Part shown: in pieces, positions 51,105-60,521 of the stretch
Layout of the letters: each line of letters starts with the position of its first letter
How positions within the stretch are numbered: the stretch's first letter is position 1
Notes under the pieces: generated by a model
Database searches by the model: none
The model's input: the letters and a program-made list of their open reading frames with translations, nothing else
What the model was told of the DNA's origin: nothing
Translations under genes and position numbers: made by a program
Assembly: GCF_003269425.1 (NCBI RefSeq)
Contig: NZ_CP030104.1
Location: forward strand, 3,443,001-3,507,000
DNA: 64,000 nucleotides
From: Flagellimonas maritima
Lineage (GTDB): Bacteria; Bacteroidota; Bacteroidia; Flavobacteriales; Flavobacteriaceae
Direction: 5' to 3'

Positions 51105-52688
51105 TTATTTATTTTCCTCTATTGCATTTAGCATATCACCAAGGAATGAACTGTCATAATATTCAGGGACTATTATATCATCAATTATCAAAATAGGTGT
51201 ATGAAATAGACTGTTTTCTTTGGACCAATCCCTTTGTTCAAATAATATAGCATAGTTTTCATCTTTAATGTTTCCCGAATAGGACTCTAAATCGATATTG
51301 GAAAAAGAATTGTTAAACCAATTGTGCAGCTGATGGAGCAACGCATCAAAACCTTTATTTTGATATTCCTGAATCAAATTTGCCGCTACATGGTTGCGTT
51401 TTGAACTACTGACTTCATGATGATTAAAGATAATCTGGAATTGATATCGATTTTCTTCTTGTTGATAAAATGCATAGAACGAATTAAAAGCGCTTTTACA
51501 GTAACTGCATGTTGTGGATAACACCAAGCGAATCTCATGGGCTGCATTATTACTAGACTTTAATGCATTGTTGACCTTCAGATTGTCAATACGCTTACAG
51601 TCCGAAAGAACCATTTCAATTATTCTTTGAGAACGCTTGAACCTGAGCAAATCAATTATATTGGCGTTAAGTCCGTAGTTCTCTATTCGTAATTTCCGAA
51701 AGTTGTATATAATCAAGAGTGCCATTGAGAAAAGTAAAATAAAAAAAGATATTTCTTCGAGTATGCTTCTTAGAGAGTCGGAGAAATTCCACATTTGCCG
51801 AAAATCTGTATGTAGAAAGACGAAAATGGCTTGGAATACAATACATGTACTGGATAATAAACATAAAGGACACCAGGCCCTTGCAATAAATTTTTGAATA
51901 AAGACAGTTGTCAGGACCGTTAAAAGTGCAATGGTATAGACCACAATATGCATGAAATTAAAACTTCCAGAAAACACTGTAAAAATCAAGTTTGAAGCGA
52001 AAAAGGCGAAAAGGAAATCATTAAAGGAAAATACGAATATGCTATATTTTTCAGAATCCAATACAGTACTACAGCTCCTCTCTTTGTCTTCTCCACAAAT
52101 CTTCTCCCCTAAAGATGACACCATTTTATGGCTGGTCTTGAATATTTCTTCAGAAAGATAAAATCCAATTATTGAAATAATGCAGAAGGAAAGAAGGAAA
52201 GGATCAGACCAAAAAAATAGCAGTATCAAAAAAATTGAAAGTATATATGGAATTTTGCTCCAAACGTCAGTAGAAACTTGCCTTTTATTTTCCTCATCTG
52301 CTATTAGGACAATACCGTCCCATCGCTTTAAAAATTCTTTTTTAGAAAATTTATCGTTGGTATTGGAAAGTAAACTTCCACTCTTCAGTTTTTTTATATG
52401 GGCGAAATGTTTAATTCCTTCATTATTTTTTAAGAAAGCAATAAAATTATCAGGTAAAATCTCCAATTGCCCCGGTTCCACTTTGGCAGCTACGTTATCA
52501 ATTTTAAGAAAATTCAGCGTTTCTGATACTGCGTATAATGAAGGTGTGTCTGGATGACTAAAGAGTTGAAGTTTTAACTCATTGGGTGAAACATAAATGT
52601 CAACAGCCTTAAAATAGCTGAGCAATGTATTGTAGAGTATTAAATCCATCGGTAAGAGGCTTTTTGATTGAAGATAATTAATTAACAA
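51105..52688 (-). CDS. C39-like / vitamin K epoxide reductase / thioredoxin fusion protein
   Basis: A 527-aa membrane protein (an alternative start at 52649 shortens it by 13 residues). Residues 15-130 resemble a C39-type peptidase domain (LFSHPDTPSLYAVSETLNFL, NFIAFLKN) but lack an obvious catalytic cysteine near the start. Residues 145-330 are a VKOR domain with several membrane helices, loop cysteines C198 and C206 and the active CPLC (273-276). Residues 380-527 are a DsbA/thioredoxin-like domain with TTCSYCKS (C394, C397). Such fusions form disulfides in exported peptides; the neighbouring four-cysteine precursor is the likely client. Confidence 0.85.
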   Translation of the reverse strand: MLINYLQSKSLLPMDLILYNTLLSYFKAVDIYVSPNELKLQLFSHPDTPSLYAVSETLNFLKIDNVAAKVEPGQLEILPDNFIAFLKNNEGIKHFAHIKKLKSGSLLSNTNDKFSKKEFLKRWDGIVLIADEENKRQVSTDVWSKIPYILSIFLILLFFWSDPFLLSFCIISIIGFYLSEEIFKTSHKMVSSLGEKICGEDKERSCSTVLDSEKYSIFVFSFNDFLFAFFASNLIFTVFSGSFNFMHIVVYTIALLTVLTTVFIQKFIARAWCPLCLLSSTCIVFQAIFVFLHTDFRQMWNFSDSLRSILEEISFFILLFSMALLIIYNFRKLRIENYGLNANIIDLLRFKRSQRIIEMVLSDCKRIDNLKVNNALKSSNNAAHEIRLVLSTTCSYCKSAFNSFYAFYQQEENRYQFQIIFNHHEVSSSKRNHVAANLIQEYQNKGFDALLHQLHNWFNNSFSNIDLESYSGNIKDENYAILFEQRDWSKENSLFHTPILIIDDIIVPEYYDSSFLGDMLNAIEENK

Positions 52689-52866
52689 GTAATTTATTAC
52701 TTAAATATGCAAGAAAATTAAAATCCGTAAATAGATTAATACTTTATGCGCAATTATTTTCCTCTTGCTATTGCACAGCTGACTAGATGAACTGTAGATC
52801 AAGAAACCCTGAGGAAATGATAAAACTACAAAGAATGACCAGTAGAGGTTATGACAGGAACATCAC

Positions 52867-54036
52867 TTAAAAAGCCTCTGCAATGTTCAGGTAAATATTA
52901 TTGGAGTCATCCCCGAACCCCCAATCCAATCGGATATTGAGATTTTCTTTTTTATCCAACAAAAAGCGTAGGCCCAATCCAAAATTGGGTCTTATATTCT
53001 TGAAATTGAAGTCCCCAAGATTTCTATAAACGTCACCGCCACCAACAAAGGCTACCATACCGTATCTTGAGTCACCAAACGTCTTTCGATATTCCAATTG
53101 TCCCGCAAGGAGGTTTCGTTCAACATACCTTCCTTCTCGGTAACCCCTTAGAATTTCGTCACTACCGAAAAGGGCGAGCTCGGAAAACGGGACATCACCA
53201 TGGGAGAAATGCCCTATCAACTGAAATGCCAAAACATCGTTTTTCTTTCTAAAAGGTTTTAAATAATGCCTTAAATCGAATCTGGTGAGTTCAAATTTGT
53301 GGGTGCCACCCAGAATTTTGCCATAAAAACCATGGGTAAACTCCATATACCAACCCCTTTCTGCATTCAAAATATTATTTCTATTATCATATAGAACGGC
53401 AAGCTCCGCACCAGCAGAAGTAGACCCGTTATAACCTGTCGGCTGGTCGGTTTCCAATATACCCTCTTCTATAGTATCAACGTTAAAAACATGATTGTAC
53501 CGAATCCCGGCACCAACAAAGAGATAACGAAATGTTTGCTTTAAAAAAATGGGTTCGACAAGAGCTTGATAATAATTGTATTCTTCCTCAACATCCTTTG
53601 GCGTATCACGACCGATACCATAGAATAATCTGGGATAATTTTGAAAACGAAGGTTGCCCTCAATGACCCAACTTTCTTGATTGGTGAATATTTCGAACCC
53701 CGAGTATACGATAAACTGATTGTTCAACGTGTACTGCAATGTTACGGGCATATTGGAGGTTCTCGTCTCGTCCCCACTTCCCCTAAATTTAAAAAGGTAT
53801 TTGGCACCAATGCCCATACCTAAACTTGTTTCTGGCGAAAAGCTAATAACGGGTGCTGCCACCAATTTGGCCATGTACAATGTACTGTCCTCTAAAGCGG
53901 CCTTTTTATTGGGATAAAACGTAAAAATCTCTTTAAAATCCTTAAAATCCTGCCCTAATAGCCGATTATTCGAAAAAAATAACAATACAATAAGTAGCGG
54001 TCTAATAATAAAACATGAAACACGGGGATTGAACAT
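52867..54036 (-). CDS. BamA/TamA-type outer membrane barrel protein
   Basis: A 389-aa outer membrane protein with a signal peptide (FFSNNRLLGQ). No POTRA domains are present; the protein is a barrel alone, with strands such as VTLQYTLNNQFIVYSG, RGWYMEFTHGFYG, the GSDEILRGYREGRY segment (the Omp85 RGF/Y-type loop motif) and a C-terminal LDWGFGDDSNNIYLNIAEAF (read as LDWGFGDDSNNIYL and AEAF). It belongs to the surface-antigen (D15) barrel family often encoded beside metallophosphatases or lipases in Bacteroidota. Cargo unknown. Confidence 0.86.
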   Translation of the reverse strand: MFNPRVSCFIIRPLLIVLLFFSNNRLLGQDFKDFKEIFTFYPNKKAALEDSTLYMAKLVAAPVISFSPETSLGMGIGAKYLFKFRGSGDETRTSNMPVTLQYTLNNQFIVYSGFEIFTNQESWVIEGNLRFQNYPRLFYGIGRDTPKDVEEEYNYYQALVEPIFLKQTFRYLFVGAGIRYNHVFNVDTIEEGILETDQPTGYNGSTSAGAELAVLYDNRNNILNAERGWYMEFTHGFYGKILGGTHKFELTRFDLRHYLKPFRKKNDVLAFQLIGHFSHGDVPFSELALFGSDEILRGYREGRYVERNLLAGQLEYRKTFGDSRYGMVAFVGGGDVYRNLGDFNFKNIRPNFGLGLRFLLDKKENLNIRLDWGFGDDSNNIYLNIAEAF

Positions 54037-54323
54037 GTAAAGGATAATTTGGGGAAATCTTGATTGATAAATTCACGTAAAAATAAATTTATTAAGGCAA
54101 GATGACAAAGCTGTTACCTTTTGGAGTAAATTTTATGGCAATTGAGCAAATTAAAATACGCTATAATCAATTAGAAGAATTGCTTAGGATTTTAAAGAAC
54201 GTATTTACCATTCCCAGAAATTTAAGATAAAAAAAGGCCTATTTCCTAAGCAATCAAAAATTCAAGCAGATAAAAATATCACAAGCTTCAGCTTGGCAAC
54301 AATTAATTATACGACAAACAATA
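54037..54323. other. Spacer without visible genes
   Basis: About 290 AT-rich bases between two minus-strand genes. A short plus-strand frame of about 20 codons (54134 onward, MAIEQIKIRYNQLEELLRIL) reads like a protein fragment but has no context, so I do not call it. Confidence 0.35.
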
Positions 54324-54698
54324 TCAGCTAGATTCAGCCATCATTTTACCTACATGTGCGATAACCTCGTTGAATTCCTTCGTTGGGCTAAAGTCGATCA
54401 TTTTTACATCATCTTTTACAATAGCAGTATGACCTGATGGCCAATAAAAAACATCGCCGGCCTCTACCGTTTCTTCAGAACCGTCATCGTAAATACAGCG
54501 TATGGAGCCTTCCAGAACATAACCCCAATGTGGACAATGACAGCTATTGTTTTCCAAACCTTTTAGCAAAGGTGTAAAATCCGTTCCTTTTGGAAGTTCA
54601 TTAAAACATACGGTCATACCGCCATAATTTGGGAGGGCCCTCATAATAGTATCAGGAGATTGCATGGTTACGGGAATATCCTCTTTACTTATTTTCAT
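54324..54698 (-). CDS. Cupin domain protein
   Basis: From the ATG at 54698 the product is a 124-aa cupin; the longer frame to 54851 adds 51 residues unlike the family and runs into the next gene. The cupin core has HCPHWGYVLEGSIRCIYDDG, given as HCPHWGYVLEG and IRCIYDDG, and VEAGDVFYWPSGHTAIV, so metal-binding histidines are partly present. Function is unknown; many such proteins bind small ligands or dispose of sugars. Confidence 0.82.
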   Translation of the reverse strand: MKISKEDIPVTMQSPDTIMRALPNYGGMTVCFNELPKGTDFTPLLKGLENNSCHCPHWGYVLEGSIRCIYDDGSEETVEAGDVFYWPSGHTAIVKDDVKMIDFSPTKEFNEVIAHVGKMMAESS

Positions 54699-54837
54699 AT
54701 TGAATATGCTTTTAGTTAAAGGGGAACAAAACTTTGAATACCAGTAAGATAGTAAATATTTAGCTTTTTTCTGAACATAATGCACGTCAAATTGAAAATA
54801 TGCAGTATTTATTCTAAAGAAACCATAAGAACAAAAT

Positions 54838-55206
54838 TTAATAAGGTGCATTTTGTTTTACCAAATTGAACAACCAAACGATATCATCTTCGACAATTTC
54901 TTTTTCGTCAAAGAACTTGATTCTTTTTGCATGCTTACCACTTCCACTGAACTTTAATCTATCATGGTCTATCTTATCTATATGATGTACGTACAGCATA
55001 CAGGAATCCCCTGCCCCTTTTTGGATTCCGCATAGTACATTATTTTTTCCTCCCCTACTGTACAAAGCCAATTTTACCTTCGCTCCCCCTGCAATGGATT
55101 CATCAATATTTGAAAAAGATGAAAATACCAGCTTCCTTAAAACCAGTCCCATTTGTAGGGCCTTGGAATCAGCTTCAAAGATTTGTGTAAAATGTGTATT
55201 GTCCAT
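54838..55206 (-). CDS. DUF1801-like protein
   Basis: A 122-aa soluble protein. Strands SIAGGAKVKLALY, NNVLCGIQKGAGDSCMLYVHH and the late GSGKHAKRIKFF block fit the DUF1801 (YdhG-like) fold, in which a G-x-GK-x-x-R-like segment precedes the last helices. The 3' end reaches to within 140 bases of the cupin start and may be on the same transcript. Function unknown. Confidence 0.7.
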   Translation of the reverse strand: MDNTHFTQIFEADSKALQMGLVLRKLVFSSFSNIDESIAGGAKVKLALYSRGGKNNVLCGIQKGAGDSCMLYVHHIDKIDHDRLKFSGSGKHAKRIKFFDEKEIVEDDIVWLFNLVKQNAPY

Positions 55207-55373
55207 AATCGTTATACTTTAAGGTTAGATTAATTTTTGATTTGTCCAGATAAATAGTGCCTTCCTAAAATGTAATAATGGTTGAAATCTATATTGGAAA
55301 AATAATTTTTTAATTCTATTTTATACTGAAATTAGTGTTTCTGAAAAATATAGTGATTTTTGATTAAAATTTT

Positions 55374-55685
55374 ATGGATAAAGAAGTATATAGAAGATGT
55401 ACAAACTGTGGAACGGTCAACTTGAACCGAGACCATTGCAAACAGTGCGGGCAATTGATAAACGTAAACTTAAAACGTGAGCTGGACAGGGAACGGCGTA
55501 CACAAAAAAAACAGCAAGAAAATAAAGAAAAGAAACCCAATAAAATTTCACTGTTTTTTGAAAGCACGAAAGAACACTCAAACCCCTTAATAAGATATAC
55601 GGCCAAATTTTTCTATTCCATTTGGGTAATCGTTATCGCGATCGGGTCTTTTTTGGCCTTTGTGCTTGGGTATATTGCTGCATAA
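55374..55685 (+). CDS. Zinc-ribbon protein with one membrane helix
   Basis: A 103-aa protein. The N-terminal CTNCGTVNLNRDHCKQCG is a four-cysteine zinc ribbon; a strongly charged linker (about residues 34-58) leads to a single hydrophobic helix (residues 80-101). Flavobacteria carry related small proteins of unknown role. The next gene begins 17 bases after its stop. Confidence 0.78.
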   Translation: MDKEVYRRCTNCGTVNLNRDHCKQCGQLINVNLKRELDRERRTQKKQQENKEKKPNKISLFFESTKEHSNPLIRYTAKFFYSIWVIVIAIGSFLAFVLGYIAA

Positions 55686-55701
55686 ATTAAAAGTAATTGG
55701 T

Positions 55702-56109
55702 ATGCCAAAACTTCTAAAAAAAGTAATGTATTATATATCAAAAATCTATTTCCCTGTCTTCACCATACTGGCAATAATAATTTATATGGCACAATACTTT
55801 GCTATTGGCCTTCCATTATTTGTGAATAACCATCTAAATGATTTTTTGTGCATGCCCATTGTTCTTTTTATTTGCCAAACCGCGGTCCGCTATATTAAAT
55901 CTGATATTACGTTGCGCATACCATTTTCGCTATTAGTACTCATTACGGTCATTTTCACCATATATTTTGAATATTACCTGCCCAGTGTGAACGATCGCTA
56001 CACAGCAGATGTATTTGATGTCCTCATGTATTTTTCTGGCCTGTTGTTCTTTTATTTGATGGAAAATGGGTATGGTAATAGAAATCGAAACCAACTGACG
56101 GAATTCTAA
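55702..56109 (+). CDS. Small integral membrane protein
   Basis: A 135-aa protein with four hydrophobic helices. The ATG at 55702 is preferred; the frame extends upstream to 55660, but that start lies inside the zinc-ribbon gene. I do not recognise a family. It is probably co-expressed with the zinc-ribbon protein and converges on the DUF2254 gene with a 4-base overlap. Confidence 0.75.
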   Translation: MPKLLKKVMYYISKIYFPVFTILAIIIYMAQYFAIGLPLFVNNHLNDFLCMPIVLFICQTAVRYIKSDITLRIPFSLLVLITVIFTIYFEYYLPSVNDRYTADVFDVLMYFSGLLFFYLMENGYGNRNRNQLTEF

Positions 56110-57239
56110 TTCGGTACTTCAGGATTAAGTTCTGAAAGAATTTTTTTGGATTCATTAAGTTTTTGCAACAGTATATCGTCATTTTTCATATATATTTCCA
56201 TTTCCCTGAACACGTATTTTTTTAATTGTTCCAAGGGAATGAGGTTAAAATATAAAACTCCATCGTTATGTGAATCAACCCTATTAAAAGAGGGTATTTT
56301 TTTTCTCAATAAAAATAACTGTGTAAGATAATCTATTACTATAATGGAAGTGCCCGGGTCATTGATTGCAGGAGAACTCGCTTTTACGGCAACTTCCACA
56401 AGGTGCTTAAAACCGATTTCAATCACATCCACAGCTTCGTTTCGATCTATTGCTATGCATCTTTTTATTTTCTTCTCCAATGCTTTATCAAGTTCCTTGG
56501 AAATACTTAGTACTGCCTCTCCCTCATATACAAAGCTGCCCATTGGTTTTAGTAGTTTGAAATGAACATTATATTTAGCGGAGATTCGAAGAAGTTTCTC
56601 CCTTCGTATCGCATTCAAATAGCCGCAATGTTCAAATGAGATGGAATGGTTCCATCTGGCTTTATCATCCTCAACACAAGAAAGTCTATCGTTTATTTGC
56701 AACATATCCAAAATAATTCTTTTTGTATGCTCATAGGATCTCCTGACCACATAATTTACATGTATACTTTGCGATACCGCGTGAATAAAATAGATGAACA
56801 TAAAAACACAGACAATCCCAAAAAAAATGGTCAGTGGTGCTCCAAGCGTAGGAAATTTATCGTTTGATTCACTGGAGACGAACAAAGAAAGGACAAGGCA
56901 ATAAATAATGGTCCCACTGGTAGTGCCCAATATAATCTGGTGGTGACGTTCGTGCAGTATCAAGGGTATGAGCCGAGGGGAATAATTACTGATACTTCTG
57001 TTTAATACGTTCATCAACATAGTATAGGTGAAAATAGTTAGGGTAAACAGGCCACCAATTGTAAAAGCTAGGATAAACTTTATATTATCTGGATTTTTGA
57101 TCAAGAGCTTGGGGTAGCTTTCAAAAAGATTGTCTGGAAAGAGAACCAATAAAACGGCTAGCATTCCAAACGCCGCCGAAATAAGAAAAGTTATAAAAGA
57201 TATACTTTTAAAAATGCGTTTAATGAGGGACAACAGCAT
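56106..57239 (-). CDS. DUF2254 family membrane protein
   Basis: A 377-aa predicted inner membrane protein with four N-terminal helices (about residues 15-38, 50-75, 102-125, 133-155) and a soluble C-terminal half. The segments NRSISNYSPRLIPLILHERHHQ (as SNYSPRLIPLIL), KASSPAINDPGTSIIVIDYL (as SPAINDPGTSI) and the flanking GEAVLSI are typical of DUF2254. The role is unknown. It converges on the small membrane protein gene. Confidence 0.9.
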   Translation of the reverse strand: MLLSLIKRIFKSISFITFLISAAFGMLAVLLVLFPDNLFESYPKLLIKNPDNIKFILAFTIGGLFTLTIFTYTMLMNVLNRSISNYSPRLIPLILHERHHQIILGTTSGTIIYCLVLSLFVSSESNDKFPTLGAPLTIFFGIVCVFMFIYFIHAVSQSIHVNYVVRRSYEHTKRIILDMLQINDRLSCVEDDKARWNHSISFEHCGYLNAIRREKLLRISAKYNVHFKLLKPMGSFVYEGEAVLSISKELDKALEKKIKRCIAIDRNEAVDVIEIGFKHLVEVAVKASSPAINDPGTSIIVIDYLTQLFLLRKKIPSFNRVDSHNDGVLYFNLIPLEQLKKYVFREMEIYMKNDDILLQKLNESKKILSELNPEVPN

Positions 57240-57310
57240 GGAAAGCTTTTAGTAACAGGCAGTTGGATTTCTTGGAATGGTTATGATCCGATTCATTTAG
57301 TTTTGAAAAA

Positions 57311-57829
57311 TTAATCAAGTGTCAAAGCTTCAAATTTTATCATCTCTGGCGCTTTATCAATTTCTGTCACTTCAAAATTACTTTTTGGAGCAACCTTGAA
57401 TTTCTTTTTTTGATAAGGAGCGTTCTCCACTAGATAGATTAAATTATTTTCACGGTCATAGTAAAGTTCCAGTTTACCAAGTTGGATATCCTCAGCATAG
57501 ATGTTCTTTGCCTCTCCATTAATATTGATATATACTTTCCAAGATTGTGCATCGTTCCAAACAATTCTTCTCTGGTCATCAATTTCTGCGTTTGCCGATA
57601 GAAATAAAGTGTCTTTTTTTCCATCGGTATTGAAATCAGCGATCAAATACTCCTTTACTTTATGTTCTTGCTCAAAAGCAGTTTCCAATGGTTCCATTGG
57701 TGTTTCTGAAATTTTTTCAACAGAATTGTTTTCTTCTGATTCCCCATCTGAAAATTGTTGTTTAATCTGATTACAGGAAACCAACGTAGCGAAAACTATA
57801 AAAACTGTATACTTCATTTTTTTGTCCAT
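57311..57829 (-). CDS. Hypothetical lipoprotein
   Basis: A 172-aa lipoprotein with lipobox LVSC (cysteine at residue 19), an acidic linker and a beta-rich region containing DFNTDGKKDTLFL, which resembles an FG-GAP/VCBS calcium-binding loop. No family is recognised. Single gene, 71 bases downstream of the DUF2254 gene on the opposite side of its start. Confidence 0.72.
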   Translation of the reverse strand: MDKKMKYTVFIVFATLVSCNQIKQQFSDGESEENNSVEKISETPMEPLETAFEQEHKVKEYLIADFNTDGKKDTLFLSANAEIDDQRRIVWNDAQSWKVYININGEAKNIYAEDIQLGKLELYYDRENNLIYLVENAPYQKKKFKVAPKSNFEVTEIDKAPEMIKFEALTLD

Positions 57830-58126
57830 ATATAAATTTTTATGATTGTAATCTTTATTTATAGTGCTTAAAATGTATTCTTTCAGAATTAAATATATTG
57901 CAATAGCAATATACCCTCCCGCAAAAAATAAATAGGCTCTGAAAGATTATATTTTAACCCATATACTGGTTCTGCCACAAAACCTTATCAGAAATTGATT
58001 GAACCTTCCAAGACCATATTCTTCATTTCAAGACGATTAAAATTTATTTTTATGGAGTTAAGGTATCAATATTTGGAGTCCTAATTTAGGAGCAGAAAAT
58101 CTTCTATCAATAATCAATAAAATAAT

Positions 58127-59134
58127 ATGTTCAGATACATTTCCCGATTAATCGATGACCCGGACCCAGTAATCATTATGCCATATGGCGGTTATGCCAC
58201 CAACGATAAAATTCATGCACAGGCAAGGGTTCTTGAAGATGAAGGATTGGATGAACATTCCAGCGATTCAATATCCGGCAATCTGTTCAGGTCATTTAAA
58301 AGATTTGAAACTGATGAAAAGGAAAATGTCAAGGTCTATGTAACGTGGGAAGGCGGTCAAGAAACTTTGGTTTCTGATAATGAAGGCTATATATACCTAA
58401 ATAAAGCTCATGGCATGTCACTGAACCATGAACGTACACTGTGGATACCCATTACCTATAAATTAAATAAAAACGGTATGGAGCTTTTTTCCATAACACA
58501 CCCCGTCATGAAGCCCTCCCAAACTTGTGAGTTTGGAGTCATCAGTGATATGGACGAAACAGTGCTACATACGGGTTTGGACTCCATATTAAAATGGAAA
58601 GTTTTGGTAAATACTTTAGGAAAGCACAGTGATAAAAGACTGCCGCTTGAAGGTGCACAAGAACTCTACACCCTTTTACACGGAGGAAGCACTGGATACA
58701 GAGAAAATCCATTTTTCTATTTGTCCAATAGCCCATGGAATCTATATGATTATCTAATTGCCTTTCTTGAAAAGAACAATTTTCCGCGCGGCACATTGCT
58801 CTTGCGTGATATAGGTTTGGAAAATAAGAAGCGAACCTCATTTTTAGAGGGCAATAAGTTTATTAAAATAAAACATATTCTTGAAAGTTATCCAAAGATG
58901 AATTTCATCCTAATCGGTGATGCAGAGGACCTTGACCCACAAATTTATTCTGAAATTGCGAAGCTGTTCCCGAATAGAATATTATCTATTTATATTAGAA
59001 ACGTTCGAAACCGGTCCAAAACAAAAAATTTGACCCAATATATAAAAGATACCAAGCATGTAGAAATGTTACAGGTAGATAACACCGAAGCTATTTTGGA
59101 ACATGCTAAATTGAAAGGTTTTATTATTGATTAA
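58127..59134 (+). CDS. App1-family phosphatase-like protein (DUF2183)
   Basis: A 335-aa protein. The catalytic domain has VISDMDETVLHTG (the DxDxT phosphatase motif), FFYLSNSPWNLYDYL, LLRDIG and FILIGDAEDLDP with the acidic pair, all as in the phosphatidate phosphatase App1 catalytic domain (DUF2183). No signal peptide is seen, so it is cytoplasmic. The N-terminal 110 residues form a beta-rich domain with ENVKVYVTWEGGQET. The MscS-like gene follows 94 bases downstream on the same strand. Confidence 0.9.
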   Translation: MFRYISRLIDDPDPVIIMPYGGYATNDKIHAQARVLEDEGLDEHSSDSISGNLFRSFKRFETDEKENVKVYVTWEGGQETLVSDNEGYIYLNKAHGMSLNHERTLWIPITYKLNKNGMELFSITHPVMKPSQTCEFGVISDMDETVLHTGLDSILKWKVLVNTLGKHSDKRLPLEGAQELYTLLHGGSTGYRENPFFYLSNSPWNLYDYLIAFLEKNNFPRGTLLLRDIGLENKKRTSFLEGNKFIKIKHILESYPKMNFILIGDAEDLDPQIYSEIAKLFPNRILSIYIRNVRNRSKTKNLTQYIKDTKHVEMLQVDNTEAILEHAKLKGFIID

Positions 59135-59228
59135 GGGTTGTTCATATATTTAAAAAGTATTGCTTTAGTACAGCCTTCCTACCGATTAAGCCATATTTTT
59201 GCAAAATGATTTTATTCTATTTGTAAAT

Positions 59229-60497
59229 ATGGACACCAAATATAGCCGATTACTCTACGAATATTTACTGAAAACGGGAATGGAGCAATTTATGGCTTCC
59301 TACATCAATTTGATTGTTCTATTCTTGGTAATCTTAGTTATAGCTTGGCTATTGGATTTTGTTCTATGGAAGATTTTACGCCAATTTTCAATACGTTTAG
59401 CCAGAAGAACAAAAACCAATTTTGACGATTTTCTTGTGGCCAACAGTGTTCCTAGATATGTGGCGCACATAATACCGTTGTTATTGCTTTTTGAACTCAT
59501 GCCGTTGGCTTTTATTGGTTTTGACTATGCGGGTTCTATAATCTTGAAAATACTTTTGATATTTTCCGTTTTATTGGTTCTGACATTGGTAAGGAAACTG
59601 CTCGCAACTGTTAGGGATTATTTAAGAACCTTACCACATTTAAGGGATAAGCCTCTTGACAGTTATATTCAGGTTTTTATGATTTTTGCTTGGATTGGTG
59701 GTGTTCTGACAATTTTTGCAATTATTACAGATACTACAATATGGAAATTCTTTACTGCACTAGGGGCTGCCTCCGCGGTAATACTCCTCATTTTTAAGGA
59801 TTCCATATTGGGTCTGGTGGCAAGTATACAGGTAAGCATCAACGATATGGTGCGTATTGGAGACTGGATAACTTTTGAGAAATATGGCGCGGACGGGGAT
59901 GTTATTGAAATCAGTTTGGCAACGGTCAAGGTGCAAAATTTTGACAAGACCATAACAACCATTCCTACTTATGCGCTGATATCGGATTCTTTTAAAAATT
60001 GGAGGGGCATGCAGAAATCCGGTGGAAGACGAATCAGAAGAGCATTGATCATTAGGCAGAAAAGCATTCGGTTTTTAACTTCAGAAGATATTGAATCCCT
60101 TAAAAATATTGAGCTAATTCAATCATATTTGGAAAATAGAAATGAGAAAATCAGGTCGTACAATAAAGAAAACGGAATTAATAAGGACTTGGCAATCAAT
60201 GGAAGGAATCTAACCAACATTGGGGTTTTCCGTAAATACATTGAGAATTATCTTGAAAATCATTCTGCCATCAATAAGGATATGACTTTGATGACACGTC
60301 AATTGAGTCCAACCCCTCAGGGAATTCCTTTGGAAATATATGCTTTTAGCAGTGACAAGCGATGGGAAAGCTATGAATATATTATGGCTGATATATTTGA
60401 CCATTTATTGGCGGCACTCCGCTATTTTAAACTTGAAATTTTTGAGCTACCCACATCTTTAAATCCAATTTTGGACAAAATTGTAGAAACTAAATAG
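59229..60497 (+). CDS. MscS family mechanosensitive channel (YbdG-like)
   Basis: From the ATG at 59229 the protein is 422 aa; a TTG upstream at 59199 is less likely. Five membrane helices occupy residues 20-175, the last being the pore-lining helix ALGAASAVILLIFKDSILGLVASI (as ALGAASAVILL and SILGLVASI). The MscS beta domain has VRIGDWITF and ATVKVQNFDKTITTIP. The extended C-terminal domain and overall length fit the YbdG group, which acts at low tension and in osmotic sensing. Confidence 0.92.
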   Translation: MDTKYSRLLYEYLLKTGMEQFMASYINLIVLFLVILVIAWLLDFVLWKILRQFSIRLARRTKTNFDDFLVANSVPRYVAHIIPLLLLFELMPLAFIGFDYAGSIILKILLIFSVLLVLTLVRKLLATVRDYLRTLPHLRDKPLDSYIQVFMIFAWIGGVLTIFAIITDTTIWKFFTALGAASAVILLIFKDSILGLVASIQVSINDMVRIGDWITFEKYGADGDVIEISLATVKVQNFDKTITTIPTYALISDSFKNWRGMQKSGGRRIRRALIIRQKSIRFLTSEDIESLKNIELIQSYLENRNEKIRSYNKENGINKDLAINGRNLTNIGVFRKYIENYLENHSAINKDMTLMTRQLSPTPQGIPLEIYAFSSDKRWESYEYIMADIFDHLLAALRYFKLEIFELPTSLNPILDKIVETK

Positions 60498-60521
60498 ATT
60501 AAAGCATTTCCGGATATATTC

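Noticed and set aside
54699..54851. 51-residue N-terminal extension of the cupin protein
   Set aside because: Composition unlike the family and overlap with the DUF1801-like gene; the ATG at 54698 gives a normal cupin.
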